Source: Nitrospira sp. (GTDB taxonomy: Bacteria > Nitrospirota > Nitrospiria > Nitrospirales > Nitrospiraceae). Taken from it: DNA of 64,000 nt. Below the pieces are notes generated by a model. The model searched no databases. It was not told the origin of the DNA and worked only from the letters and a program-made list of their open reading frames with translations. Location of the stretch: assembly GCA_029865225.1 (NCBI GenBank), contig JAOUHJ010000006.1, forward strand, positions 16,447 to 80,446, read 5' to 3'. This document shows, in pieces, positions 35,781 through 45,900 of the stretch. How positions within the stretch are numbered: position 1 is the first letter of the stretch; the number at the start of each line of letters is the position of its first letter. The position numbers and the translations under genes are program-made.

Positions 35781-35888
35781 TACAAGTACGGACCCAGCAT
35801 CAACCGCACGATGATGCCGACCGTGAAGCCCCCGAGATACAGAGCCGCTGCCCAGAAGACCGCGGCATCAATCGCGGCTTGATCCATC
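35781..35888 (-). CDS. Tiny membrane protein of the coat cluster
   Basis: 35 residues (MDQAAIDAAVFWAAALYLGG...), nearly all one hydrophobic helix. It overlaps the end of the zot gene by 21 bases and precedes the major coat gene. Size and shape fit the pVII/pIX tip proteins of filamentous phages; no direct homology can be claimed. Confidence 0.5.
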
Positions 35889-37013
35889 GCACGCACGCTC
35901 CTGGTTATCGACGCCGATACATTTCACATCCGGCTTGTTCTCTTGCTCATTGAGCAGTGGTGACGACTCGGCAGCCACCTCATCGAGCGGTTGCCGAGCC
36001 AGCAGTTGAGGAAGAACCGGTGGACTCCCTTCGCCACCCCAGACAATCCGATCAGACACGAGAGAAGGAACGCCATTCACGATCTGCTCCGTCACTGGCG
36101 CCCCGACCAAGGCGGTGATCTGACCGGCGGTTAGAATGCGCCCCTGCGCATCGACCCAGTAGGCCTTGCCATTCATGACGATGCCGCCTTCAATGCGCAG
36201 TCGTTCCTGAGTGACAAGACTTGGACTCGTCGCTGATGGAGGTGCGATGCTGTCGATTGCTGACTGGTTCTCCGCTGGTGGCACAAACACGGGCTTCCCA
36301 TTGTTCGGTGGAGGGGGAAGCTGCGCGGCGGAGGGCTTCGTCCCCGAGAACCACGTCCCCCACCCGATGAAGCCAAGGGCTCCGATGAGACCCACCAGCC
36401 CGACTAAAAGCAAGGGACTTGAGAGGATCGTTTTCATCCGTCGTTCCTCCGTGATGCCACCTGTCGCATAACTGGAATAGTAGGCGTAGATCTTGGGCTC
36501 GTAGCGTCCGATGAGGGTGCGGATGACCTCGGTCTCTTCCGGATTACCCCGGACAAAACCCTGGAAGCGTCGGCGCATCCCGAACCGTTCCATGCGGCGA
36601 AACTTGATCGTGCTCTCCACCAAGCGGGTCACGCCCGAGGTCAGTTGCCGATAGTCTTGGGCCATGAGCAGCAGATCCACGCCATAATGGCGATGCGTCT
36701 CGAGCCACCGCAGGATCTCCCCCGGCACCTTCTCCTTCGCCCGGAAGATTGTCTGGGCCTCGTCGAGGCAGACCGCCGAGCCTGGTTCAATCGAGAGGAG
36801 GAGCGAGGGAATGGCTGTTCGCTCGGTCCAGAGGGTCACTTGTTTCTGGATCTCCGGAAGCGGTCGCCCTTCGAAGAGGGCCAGCCGATCCAGATAGAAC
36901 CCATCCACCGCGACGTAGAGACGACGCCCAGCCCGAAGCCAGGGCAAGAGATAGTCCGCCACCGCATAATAGGACTTCCCACTGCCAGGGGTGCCTTCGA
37001 GTAAGGTGATCAT
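35868..37013 (-). CDS. zot: Zot / pI-like filamentous phage assembly ATPase
   Basis: 381 residues from the ATG at 37013, which overlaps the previous stop (ATGA). The N-terminal Zonular occludens toxin domain has Walker A EGTPGSGKSYYAV (~6-18), Walker B VCLDEAQTIF and LLMAQD; one membrane helix (LLLVGLVGLIGALGFIGWG) lies at ~230-250, and a Pro-rich periplasmic part follows. pI/Zot proteins drive extrusion of ssDNA virions through the membrane. Marker gene of the inovirus block. Confidence 0.93.
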   Translation of the reverse strand: MITLLEGTPGSGKSYYAVADYLLPWLRAGRRLYVAVDGFYLDRLALFEGRPLPEIQKQVTLWTERTAIPSLLLSIEPGSAVCLDEAQTIFRAKEKVPGEILRWLETHRHYGVDLLLMAQDYRQLTSGVTRLVESTIKFRRMERFGMRRRFQGFVRGNPEETEVIRTLIGRYEPKIYAYYSSYATGGITEERRMKTILSSPLLLVGLVGLIGALGFIGWGTWFSGTKPSAAQLPPPPNNGKPVFVPPAENQSAIDSIAPPSATSPSLVTQERLRIEGGIVMNGKAYWVDAQGRILTAGQITALVGAPVTEQIVNGVPSLVSDRIVWGGEGSPPVLPQLLARQPLDEVAAESSPLLNEQENKPDVKCIGVDNQERACDGSSRD

Positions 37014-37285
37014 GAGCCCCACCGGACAAAGGGAATCGCTTGCAACGTGAACCGGACCAACATCGCGGAGGCGATGATCGCCACGGCCTGACTCATGCCG
37101 GTGGCTCCGAGGACCCAGGTGTATTGCATGGGGATGACGGGTGCACTCAGGGAACCAGTCCCGACCGAGGCCAAGAGCTGATCGGCCACGCTGAGGACCG
37201 AATCCCAACCCCCCTTCCAGACATCGGCGAAGGAGAGGATCATATCGAGGAGAAAACAGTAGATGAGGTTCAAGAGGGCCGTCAT
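37010..37285 (-). CDS. Minor coat protein (DUF2523/pVI-like)
   Basis: 91 residues with two to three hydrophobic segments (LLNLIYCFLLDMILSF, and AVAIIASAMLVRFTLQAIPFV). In inoviruses a small multi-helix protein of the pVI/DUF2523 type lies directly in front of zot, as here, and translation is coupled by the ATGA overlap. Confidence 0.7.
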   Translation of the reverse strand: MTALLNLIYCFLLDMILSFADVWKGGWDSVLSVADQLLASVGTGSLSAPVIPMQYTWVLGATGMSQAVAIIASAMLVRFTLQAIPFVRWGS

Positions 37286-37288
37286 GGC

Positions 37289-38518
37289 TTAGCTGTTCCC
37301 TACAAAGATGATGCGATAAGCCGCGAAACTCGCCCCGGCGATGACGATGGCCCGGAGGGCCAGGAACATGGTCGACCAGTCATTAAAGTTGACGGAGAAA
37401 TTTCCCAATAGGGAGGAGTTCAGCGCGATCGTCGGCAGATCCGACGGCCAGGTGAGGGACTGGAGCAAGGCGAGTTGTCCCGCAATCCCGGATCCTCTCC
37501 ACGTCGTAAGATGCTCGTCGAGGATGGAGCCGAACGAGCGGAGGTCATGCTCCCCTGTGGAACATTGCACGGTCGTGGTGCTGTCATCCTGCGTCGTCGT
37601 GGAGCCATCGGGATTCGTCGTCGTGGTGGTGGTTGTGGTCGTCTGTTGGGTGGTGCTGGAGGTCGTCTGGGTTCCCGCCGGTGGCGTCGCATCCGAGTTG
37701 ACCACGACATCATCGGGGGTCACCTGTGAGGCGGGGACCACCTGAGTCGACACGTCCGTGGAATCGATGGGGATCGTGGTCACGGAATCGGCGCCGGGTG
37801 CCGTGTGCCCCGACCCAACGGGCGAGGCATTACTGTCGATGGAATTCGGATCACTGCTTGGAAGGTTATTGAGATAGTCCGTCACCTGTTGCGGCGTGGC
37901 GGGCAGCCCGGGCACGAGGACACCGGGAGACGCTCCCGGCTCAGGATAGGCCCAACACCCCGACGGCTTGAGAAACCAGCCTTGCCATCCGGCCGGCACC
38001 GTCGGATAGGGCGGACCCGTGAGGCAATACGTGGTGGGGATGGAAATCCCTTGTGCGGCGCTGGCGTCACAATCCGGATGGCCGGGACACGGATGCAACG
38101 TGCCCTGCGGGACCACCACCCCATCCACCGACACCCCACTCGGGCCAGCCGTGGCGTTCTTGATCTCGGCCACTTGCCCGTTATTGAGCGCCACGGACAG
38201 CAGCGTCAATCCCGCGAGCACGCCCAAGACCGGCCAGCCCCCGGCCCCGGCCGTGACCAGCCGCACCGCGACACTCGTGCCACTCGCCTGGGCAATCGCA
38301 CTGCCGAGCGCCGTACTGATCGCCCCCCGCTGCGCCGCCAGTGTCACCGCCTGGGCGGCCGGGGTGGCGATTCGCGCATAGGAGCCCGCCAACGCAGTTG
38401 CCGGCGCCCAGCACACCATGACGCCCAGGACGTACAGAAAGAGACTGTACGTACTGAGGCTTAGAGCCGCCCGGACAGCAGGCCGGTGAGAAAACACGCG
38501 AGATAGAACATCGTCCAT
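37289..38518 (-). CDS. pIII-like adsorption protein
   Basis: 409 residues. Signal peptide (residues ~15-45), a hydrophobic Gly/Ala-rich region, cysteine-containing domain (HPCPGHPDCD, YCLTG, GCWAYPEP), then a Thr-rich low-complexity linker (TTSSTTQQTTTTTTTTTNPDG), and a C-terminal domain with a membrane anchor (FLALRAIVIAGASFAAYRIIFV). This is the domain plan of filamentous phage attachment protein pIII, which binds the host pilus. The proposed start at 38518 overlaps a 31-residue ORF in another frame; a later start is possible. Confidence 0.75.
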   Translation of the reverse strand: MDDVLSRVFSHRPAVRAALSLSTYSLFLYVLGVMVCWAPATALAGSYARIATPAAQAVTLAAQRGAISTALGSAIAQASGTSVAVRLVTAGAGGWPVLGVLAGLTLLSVALNNGQVAEIKNATAGPSGVSVDGVVVPQGTLHPCPGHPDCDASAAQGISIPTTYCLTGPPYPTVPAGWQGWFLKPSGCWAYPEPGASPGVLVPGLPATPQQVTDYLNNLPSSDPNSIDSNASPVGSGHTAPGADSVTTIPIDSTDVSTQVVPASQVTPDDVVVNSDATPPAGTQTTSSTTQQTTTTTTTTTNPDGSTTTQDDSTTTVQCSTGEHDLRSFGSILDEHLTTWRGSGIAGQLALLQSLTWPSDLPTIALNSSLLGNFSVNFNDWSTMFLALRAIVIAGASFAAYRIIFVGNS

Positions 38519-38556
38519 GTGAGTTGTTGCTCCAAGGTCAGATCGGTGAAGATCAT
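38461..38556 (-). CDS. Tiny membrane protein upstream of pIII-like gene
   Basis: 31 residues (starts MIFTDLTLEQQLTW) with one hydrophobic helix (MFYLACFLTGLLSG). Overlaps the pIII-like gene start in a different frame. Similar in type to pVII/pIX proteins. No ribosome site of note. Confidence 0.45.
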   Translation of the reverse strand: MIFTDLTLEQQLTWTMFYLACFLTGLLSGRL

Positions 38557-38574
38557 GAAAGACCGTCTCACGCC

Positions 38575-38874
38575 TTACTTGCTTGGATGCCCGTGGGAGC
38601 CCGCTGTTGCCCCCTGCGTGATCGGCTGGTAGCCGGTGATGTCGATAAACCGTTGGCCTTTAAACTCGCGGAGATTCACCGTGACTTGGGCCAGTTTCAT
38701 CTTGTTGGCTTCCATCTGCTTATAGAGGGCCTCGTGGTCCTCAGAGATGTTCGCTTCCAAGGTGGTCGTGTCCTCCTCGAAATAGAGCACGGCATTCCGG
38801 AAGGTCCGGGTGCCGTCCTGACTCGGTCTCGCCTTGACACCCATCACCACGCACGTTGCGACAAACTTCGACAT
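38575..38874 (-). CDS. Putative single-stranded DNA-binding protein (pV-like)
   Basis: 99 residues with an alternating pattern of strands and short helices (FVATCVVMGVKARPSQDGTRTFRNAVLYFEED...AQVTVNLREFKGQRFIDITGYQ) typical of the small OB-fold proteins that inoviruses place between Rep and the coat genes. It would coat the ssDNA genome before assembly. Family not certain. Confidence 0.65.
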   Translation of the reverse strand: MSKFVATCVVMGVKARPSQDGTRTFRNAVLYFEEDTTTLEANISEDHEALYKQMEANKMKLAQVTVNLREFKGQRFIDITGYQPITQGATAGSHGHPSK

Positions 38875-38895
38875 GTCATTCCTCCTGGTTGATTG

Positions 38896-39132
38896 TTATG
38901 AGTTGGACCATGGAAACCAGCCCTGCTTAGTGCAGGACCACACATAGACCCACACGGTGCCGCAGTCCTGACAACGGCCACGCAATCGGGGGCCACACAT
39001 GAACAGCGAGAGCACCCCGCTCTGGCAGCGACGGCAGAGGACCCGGCGTTCGCCATCCACTCCGGACCGCTTCGTCTGAGTGGTTCGAGCGCCGGCTCGT
39101 GTACGCATGGGATTCGAAGGATCTGTCGCCAT
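38896..39132 (-). CDS. Small zinc-ribbon protein
   Basis: 78 residues. Two CxxC knuckles (LCRRCQSG and RCQDCGTVW) spaced ~22 residues, the pattern of a zinc ribbon, plus a basic N terminus. Probably a DNA-binding regulator. Its start touches the stop of the upstream gene. Confidence 0.6.
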   Translation of the reverse strand: MATDPSNPMRTRAGARTTQTKRSGVDGERRVLCRRCQSGVLSLFMCGPRLRGRCQDCGTVWVYVWSCTKQGWFPWSNS

Positions 39133-39425
39133 CAGCTGCCTCCCGTCTGTACCGCTGTCTGACGTGATCCGTCCGTTAAGTGGTGGGCTGCGGCAGGCTC
39201 ATTCACGCGAACGCCCTGCCACACGGCCTCGACCTCACACACATGCTCGAGACGCGCCTGGACGGCCTGTAGTAAGAGCGCCTCCAGTCCATCAAGTTTG
39301 GCGAGCTGATAGAGTCCCAGCCGCAGGATGTCGGAATAACTGGCGTCTCGTTTCGCCGCGAGACTCATGAGGAGGGCTCGTTCCTCATTGAGGAGTTTCA
39401 CTGTCTGGCTCGAAGTCTGTTTCAT
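39132..39425 (-). CDS. Small RHH-like regulator
   Basis: 97 residues from the ATG at 39425, with GGAGG five bases before it. The N terminus (SQTVKLLNEERALLMSLAAKRDASYSDILRLGLYQLAKL) looks like a ribbon-helix-helix protein; the remainder is helical. Probably controls the phage block. Overlaps the next gene start by one base. Confidence 0.5.
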   Translation of the reverse strand: MKQTSSQTVKLLNEERALLMSLAAKRDASYSDILRLGLYQLAKLDGLEALLLQAVQARLEHVCEVEAVWQGVRVNEPAAAHHLTDGSRQTAVQTGGS

Positions 39426-39477
39426 GACGTCCTCCGTAGTGTGAGTCCTCATTCAGGACTTGTGTGCGCGGTGCTGG

Positions 39478-40518
39478 TTAGGCCATCCCGCTGCCATACG
39501 CCGCGGAGAATCCGTCCCGGGGATTCCACCAGTGCAGCCGGCGTTTCGTGTTCTCGAGATCTCGACCGTTCTGTAAGAGCGCGAGATGTTTGCTGCGCCA
39601 GCGATCCACGCCATCAACGATGGTCCTGACGAGCCACCGTTCCCCGGCTTCGGGATGGGCACAGAGCAGGCTTAAGGTGGGGGCCAAGCTCTTCTCCGCC
39701 CAGCGTTTGACCTGTTCGATCGTCTTGACCGCCTGCACGATCGCCAGCTTGGCCCGAGCCATGCCCTCCGTGAGGGTCTTCCACCAACCTAAGATGGGCG
39801 CGTAATAGCGATCCTTCGGATCGTCCGCTCTCGTGCAGGCCCGGAAATCCACGGCAGTGCGAAACACCCCGACGATATATTTCTGAAACGACTCTTGATC
39901 GAGGGTAGACAAGGCCAGGCCCACGGCTTGGGCCCGTTCCCGCTTCCACTCCATCTCCCAGCGCATCCAGGGGCCGTCGACCGGCTTCTCTTTGGCTCGT
40001 TGTTCCGCGGCCTTGTCGTAGATCCGGAGATAGCTCTCTGACTGGCGAGAGCCCAGGGCCAGCGTCTTCCCTCGGTCAGCCCCCGATGGCACATCCAGCC
40101 CGCCAATGATCCGGCACTGCCGGAAATGTGAGACACAGTGGCCCTTCGCCACGGCCTCGTAGACGCCGTCGACGTCGATCACGCCCAGGCGATCATCGAG
40201 GGCGACATCGATCCGACCAAAGTGTCCCTTCTGATCGAAGACCCACGCCGCGAGCTGATGAAACTTGTCGTAGCTCCAGTGACTGATCAGTTCTTGGGAG
40301 AGATCGACATGGACTTCTCGAGGCGCACGTTTGGCTCCGGTGGCAATCCGGCCATAGCCGCTGTCATTGCCGCGACAGATCCAGACCTCGCGATAGCCTT
40401 CATAGCCCTTTTCGTCTCGGATCCAGTCCCCCTCACCGAGTACTCTCTTGAGAGTCTCCACCGTGGAAGAAGGAACGGTAAACCGAAGCCATCCAATCGA
40501 CATGGACCAGGTACTCAT
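39478..40518 (-). CDS. Rolling-circle replication initiation protein (gpII-like)
   Basis: 346 residues of the phage replication initiation family (Rep_trans type): start IGWLRFTVPSSTVETLKRVLG, then HFGRIDVALDDRLGVID with the conserved metal-binding RxDxAxDD motif, RQCRIIGGLD, ESYLRIYDKAAEQ with the nucleophile-region Tyr, and the WEMEWKRERA motif. It nicks the phage origin. Its ATG overlaps the stop of the preceding HTH gene (ATGA). The origin is probably in the non-coding block to its right. Confidence 0.88.
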   Translation of the reverse strand: MSTWSMSIGWLRFTVPSSTVETLKRVLGEGDWIRDEKGYEGYREVWICRGNDSGYGRIATGAKRAPREVHVDLSQELISHWSYDKFHQLAAWVFDQKGHFGRIDVALDDRLGVIDVDGVYEAVAKGHCVSHFRQCRIIGGLDVPSGADRGKTLALGSRQSESYLRIYDKAAEQRAKEKPVDGPWMRWEMEWKRERAQAVGLALSTLDQESFQKYIVGVFRTAVDFRACTRADDPKDRYYAPILGWWKTLTEGMARAKLAIVQAVKTIEQVKRWAEKSLAPTLSLLCAHPEAGERWLVRTIVDGVDRWRSKHLALLQNGRDLENTKRRLHWWNPRDGFSAAYGSGMA

Positions 40519-40823
40519 ACAGACCTCCGTGGACGTGGTTGGAATTTGCGCCCCCGTTTGACTATGCGGGGGCTTTCCTGCCCGTCGCGCCGTCGGCTGG
40601 CGCCGCCGGGCGCGCGGCGGCTCGCTCCGTTCCTCGGTCCAGCCTCAATGTAGGTCTCGCCGTTTCGCCGCATGGCCTCCTTGACCTGTTCGAGGTCGAA
40701 CCGGACGAACCGAAAGATGCGCTGCACCGGGATCTCGCCACGGAGATAGGCCCGGCGTACGGTTTTGGTGCTCACTTTGAGGGCCTTGGCCAGTTCATGA
40801 ATGGTCAGCCAGGGTGCGTGCAT
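40515..40823 (-). CDS. HTH regulator/excisionase-like protein upstream of rep
   Basis: 102 residues from the ATG at 40823. N-terminal winged HTH (PWLTIHELAKALKVSTKTVRRAYLRGEIPVQRIFRFVRFDLEQV) of the same type as the island 2 excisionase, followed by a very basic Arg-rich tail. First gene of the minus-strand phage block; likely its regulator or a second recombination directionality factor. Confidence 0.75.
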   Translation of the reverse strand: MHAPWLTIHELAKALKVSTKTVRRAYLRGEIPVQRIFRFVRFDLEQVKEAMRRNGETYIEAGPRNGASRRAPGGASRRRDGQESPRIVKRGRKFQPRPRRSV

Positions 40824-41380
40824 GCGCTTCCTCGTGTCGCGGCGGCTCAATATGGTCCCGACCCTACTGAAGCTGACGGACTTCACGAAAGTACCCGCGA
40901 GGGGTCACGAGCGGTCAGCAGAGGACAGGAGGGGACTCTAGTGTTGAGCGGTAAAGGTGATAGATGAGGCAGTCGGTTCAGGCTCCTTCGTCGTAAACAG
41001 TTCGCAAGACGAAGGAGCAGTACCCGAATCGCCGCGCCAGATGCAAGGATGCGCGGATCGTGAATTGGATGTATTCATGAGCGAGAGAGTACGAACGAGG
41101 ACGAGTCACGTAGAAATGACACTAATGAGCAGGAGGTTTCGAAGTTGAGGCTAAGAATCTTTTGGCCCTGGGCCGAATGGCTCTAGCCCCGAATCGCCTC
41201 TAGTCAGGGAGCCGACGGCTTTAGTGGTCCTCCGATTCAGCCGTTTCCCGCCCAACCACTAGTAATTTTTCAAGGGGAAAGGGATAAGCTTCGGTGGGGA
41301 GTTGCAGGCAGTAGCACGCGCTAGAGGGGAGCCGCTTCAAATGAGTAAGTCAATGCGTATGACATCCTCTCTTACGCCAT
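40824..41380. other. Intergenic block, candidate inovirus origin/packaging region
   Basis: No credible gene in ~560 bases. It lies upstream of the first phage gene, where filamentous phages keep the plus-strand origin and packaging hairpin, and must hold the phage-block promoter. I did not find a decisive origin motif or a further tRNA-Lys fragment. Confidence 0.4.
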
Positions 41381-41590
41381 GTGAATGAGGTAAGGGCCGA
41401 TCTGTTGGTGCGTCAGCATTCGGACAAGACGATCATTGGGCGCATCGCGCGAGGGTTCGATGTCCTGGACTTTCGGTTTTCCTCGGACAGTGTCGCGGTG
41501 GTGCGGTGTCTGGCGAAGGTGTCACAGTCTTATGAGCGCAGTGCAGCTTCGACCCGCATCGGGACCTATCTGCGTCGCTGGCCGCGATAG
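41381..41590 (+). pseudogene. Reverse transcriptase C-terminal fragment
   Basis: An ORF of 69 codons reads LVRQHSDKTIIGRIARGFDVLDFRF, then RIGTYLRRWPR. HxDKTxIGRIxxGFDFLGYxF and RxGxYxRRW are the end motifs of group II intron-like reverse transcriptases. The catalytic YxDD region is missing, so it is a remnant at the boundary between the phage block and the cargo operon. Confidence 0.6.
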
Positions 41591-41809
41591 GTGCAGGCGG
41601 AGGCCACATTGAGGGACAGGGCCGCCGGCGAGGATGGAACAGGCGGTAGTGGGTGGCATGTGATCTCATCATCCTGTGGGATTGTAAGTCTTGACCCTCT
41701 TTGAGTCCTTTTTACCTTCACTCACCTGCATGCTCGACCCAATATGAGATCAGGCCCAAATCACTCACTTGGGAAGGAGAAGACCCAGGAAATATCATAT
41801 CGCTTCAGC
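41591..41809. other. Gap between RT remnant and cargo operon end
   Basis: Nothing coding recognised. The end of the cargo operon is at 41,810; no clear hairpin terminator seen. Confidence 0.35.
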
Positions 41810-42910
41810 TCAATTTCCCCGCTGGGTCCTCCAGTAAGCACTCTCAAAAAACCGGCGTTCGCTCTCGTAAAACAGGCGTCGCGTCAGTTGATTGGATTCA
41901 AACACCCTGCGGACCTTCACCCGATACTCACTCAGGGCAGATTGGATGGAGGCTGGATGAGCAAGGCACTGTATGACGGTCTCCCCACCACGTATGCCGC
42001 TATACAACGCAAACAATAAACCTTGGGAGGACAACGGGTCAAAGGAAAGTGCCGCATCGCCAACCGCCAGCCAAGTGGCCTCTGCAATGCACTCGCATAT
42101 CCCCATACTCGCATCCACACATTTTATAGGTCGAACAGCATGGTCCAGTGACAAGTTATAGGGCACGAGGTGCACATCATTCGCCCACTCCACAAATCGA
42201 TCTGGTAGTTTCTTCAGTCTCGAGACCTCAGTTGAAAGACCGTGAAAGATGATGACCCGTAATCCTTGAGGAAGCCTTGCCGTGTACCACCAGCCGTCCT
42301 GAACTCCCTTCACACGGGTCGTGCTGTCTGCATCTTGATCACTATGGCGAAACCAGCCTACTGCAGCAGTTTGCTCACTTACCCGTTTTCTCCGTACGCC
42401 CAGCTTCGTACTTACAGCCGCAGCACGCCCAGTGGCATCCACCACAAATCGGCCAGATAACATTCCTATTCCTGCAGCCGTGACCAGTACGTGCGACCCG
42501 CCTCCCTGGGATACAGAATTTAGTTTTGCCGGCACGAAGTCTACACCTACTGAAATCGCGTGGTCCAGCAATGCTGCATCAAATCGATGTCGTAAAATGT
42601 GAAAGCCACCTCCCTCAGGATTGGCAATTGCATCTCTGTAGATCCACACGTCGCTGCCCCACATTGAGGCATTCGCCACACAAGGTTTGAACTCATCGCT
42701 GCGTAGTATGCTTGAGAGATGTAGAATGCCTAATCTTCGCAGCAAGCGAAGTGCAGCCCCTGGAAGGGACTCGCCAACTTTCAACTGCTGTCCGCTGGTC
42801 TCACCCAATAGACACACCCGAAATCCTGCTTGACTGGCAACCGTGGCGGCAGCCACCCCAGCTGGGCCGGCACCAGCCACAATCACGTCATATAGCACAG
42901 AGCCTGTCAA
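41810..42910 (-). CDS. LodB-like FAD-dependent modifying enzyme
   Basis: 366 residues, probably starting with TTG at 42910 (TTGA overlap with the stop of the oxidase gene) or GTG at 42898. FAD-binding GAGPAG (13-18), KVGESLPGAALRLLRRLG, the substrate-side DGWWYTARLP and the second FAD motif GDAALSFDPLSSQGL identify a flavoprotein monooxygenase of the LodB/tryptophan-halogenase-like group. LodB proteins are required to make the cysteine-tryptophylquinone (CTQ) cofactor of LodA, and are always encoded next to it, as here. Confidence 0.88.
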   Translation of the reverse strand: MTGSVLYDVIVAGAGPAGVAAATVASQAGFRVCLLGETSGQQLKVGESLPGAALRLLRRLGILHLSSILRSDEFKPCVANASMWGSDVWIYRDAIANPEGGGFHILRHRFDAALLDHAISVGVDFVPAKLNSVSQGGGSHVLVTAAGIGMLSGRFVVDATGRAAAVSTKLGVRRKRVSEQTAAVGWFRHSDQDADSTTRVKGVQDGWWYTARLPQGLRVIIFHGLSTEVSRLKKLPDRFVEWANDVHLVPYNLSLDHAVRPIKCVDASMGICECIAEATWLAVGDAALSFDPLSSQGLLFALYSGIRGGETVIQCLAHPASIQSALSEYRVKVRRVFESNQLTRRLFYESERRFFESAYWRTQRGN

Positions 42911-45900
42911 TTCCCTCTCATCTTAATGGTGAGAAATTCGTTGCGCTGTTCTTCGCTGAACCAACCTGCTTCGGCTAACAGCCGGTCGTGTGGCCCAAGT
43001 TCCGGATACCGTTCAGCAAAGAGCTGGTGGGCCACTCTCATCTCAGCTTGTTTGACAGCCGTCAGGTTTTCAACATAGAGAAATTCTGGTAGCCAAGCCA
43101 TGTCCGCTGGACGCGGCTTTGCTTCGAGAATACCCATTTCGCCGAAATGCTGAATCACGTACATCATCTGATCAGGCGCTGAGCTTTGTGCCGGCAACTG
43201 CCGTAACCAGCTTGGACGATTGTAGAACGAGGCGACCCTAACAGGCATTGGTCGTTTCTCGTCACACAGGGTTTCATAATCTGCCAAGGTCAACACCTGG
43301 TTCGGCACACGCGCAGGCCAGAACGTCGGTAGGTACGGATCGTATTCCATATCATACCCTGAGCGGCAATAGGCTGTGTCTCCTTGCCATGGAATCGCCA
43401 TCCAACGCGTCAGATCACCAGGCCCCTGATCATATAGTGGTCCATTGACCCTCAATACGTCTGCCTGAGTGAGAGTGCTGCCATAGCTTGGTTCGGCTAC
43501 TCCATGAGCCCTCATTCGTAAGCGGTATGGAGCCCGGTACATGGAGGCATGTCGCATCGGCCAAGTCAGTTCACAGCCTGGATGCATCGCGTCAGCAAGG
43601 CAAAAGTGCATGGCGGCTCGATCAAGTATCTCAGGCTGCTTTTGCAGGTCTACGTCATCGAGTGTGTCTGGCTGCGTGAATTCCGAGTCGTAGTCCCCCA
43701 CAAACTGTCCCTTCACCCATGCGCTCAGAATGTAGTCGAAATATGCGGGCAAGCGGAAATATGTTTGTGCTGCCACCTCAGTACTGTTTGCCGGGTCGGA
43801 ATACCCAAATGTATCCCCATACATCGGTGGCCATGCCGACATGGCGGGTGTCGTTCCCGTGGTGGTCCGGAAGCTGTTGTAGACGACTCTGCGAAGTTCG
43901 GCATAGGGGTCGGGATAGAGACTGCTTTCTGGAGGAGTCCCTAATTTGTCCATCAACTGGGGATCACTAAAGTTCATCGGCGCTCCCGCACCATACAGCG
44001 CGAGGAACCCCTTGTTGACCCATTGCAACTTGTTCAGTCTCTCCAAAATCGGACGCACGTGCTCCTGGAATGAAACTCGATTCGGAACCTCCAAAAGGCC
44101 GCTCTCGATGTATACGCCCCGCAGCAGATCATCCAGATTGCGGAAGCCCGTTAAGTCAGGCGCGTAGTTTGGCGGCGCCGCCGTAACCCACGCTGCGTCG
44201 GCCTCGTACTCGCAATCGCCCAGGATAACACGTGCTCGTACGGGGCCATCTGACATGTCGTCATACCACCCGGATGCATTGTTGAAGCTGCTTGGTACCG
44301 CGGGGTTATAGACAGGCTGTTGGGATGGGCTACCTGAAACACCGAACCCAGGCAGGAACAGCAAGCGGCCCACCGCATCTGTCCGTAGCTCCCCCAGCGT
44401 TACCGTGGTGCCTTGAAAGGCTCCGGTCAATACATAGCTCGAATCGTTCATGCTGATCCCCATGATCTTCTTCTCGCCTGGATCAATGCACAAGGCGGCA
44501 CGACCGCTGCCTTTAACGTCTGGATTGCGAAGTGGAACTGAGATGTTCTTTGTCGCGGGGATGTCCATCGCCGCGTTGAATTCGTACCACTGAGCCTTAC
44601 GGTTGGCGACGTGCACAGACCACTCAATACTGGAATTGGAGGACTGATGTATTTCGGCCACCACGTTGCCATACTTATCGTACCCATAGACACGGAACCG
44701 TGCTGCCTGCCGCTTGATCGCACCACCCGCATCACGAGTGGCACCAAACTCCGTCTGTTTTGGGTGCAGCACTTCAGGGCCGATAGCGTACTCCGATGTG
44801 CTGTTGCCCAGACGCGCAACACCAATACCAGGGTGAATTCGTACGTGGGTGATCTGCTCAATTTGCTCTTTAGTGAGGGCTTTGGGCTGTTCTTGCGCAG
44901 GGTGATGCGGGAAAGGACATTGGGGATTCTGGATCTCAGGCTGACCGGGTTCGCTGGGCTCCGGCGTCGGCTGCCCATTCGTTTCCCGCCGATAATTGGC
45001 ACTGGTCTGGTAAATACTCATGCGGGCCTCAGCAATGCTCCCAACCGGCTCGTTCCCCTTCGGCACACGTCCAATATTGAATGCCAACCAATCCCCGTAA
45101 ACCTCCTGCTCCAATTGCTTGATATCCTGACTGGGGAGTTCGATCGTTGCTACCTTAACGGGTGGCGCGGCCTTTTCATCCCAAATCACGGTCGCCTGAT
45201 CGAGTGGGAAATGTTCGTCAATGTAGGTCTGACTGAACGTTCCTGGTTCAGGCCGTTTTTGAATGTACATATCCAGCGTCGCTGGGCCCGCCAAGAGACG
45301 CGCGGCTAAATCTTTACCGAGGAAACACGGGTCGTTGATATCTGGATCCATTGCAAAAGTAGAACTGCCCGGACGTAGCATGTACTTGCAATACCCTTCA
45401 CCAAGCCGAAAGGGCACCACACTCCACATTTGAGTGTCGAACACCGAACGGATGGGTTTGGCCATTTGATCCAGAAGCGCATTCGTCGAAGGGGAGTGCT
45501 CGCGTACCCATTCATCCCCCCAGCCTTCAAAGCTGGCTTTGGTGAATTCGCACATGTCCCTGGCGTTGTCTACAAAGAAGAACGGAACGTTCTGAAGGAG
45601 AAAGTCCGCAGTGTTGGCTCCGTCATCACTCACCACTTTCTCGCCACGGATATCAAAGATTTTGATTCCCACACCAATGGTACTCATCCAGTCAGGCCGG
45701 CCGTCTGATAAGTCTGAAGAATACCGAACGTACACGGGATGAATCTCGCCGCCATTATCAAAGAGCCCATGCCGGTAGCCAAGAGGGATAGTATCTAAGA
45801 AGCGAAGTTGCCCTCTCAGAATTCCATGCGTGCGCAGAAACACCGGCCGCCGCGCGGGGCACTGCCCCTCCTTCTCCACTCGACGCTTTTGCGTCATCTC

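Noticed and set aside
40824..41800. A third tRNA-Lys attachment site that would separate the inovirus from the cargo
   Set aside because: I found no tRNA-Lys 3' fragment here, so the 30.6-kb unit is treated as one composite island.
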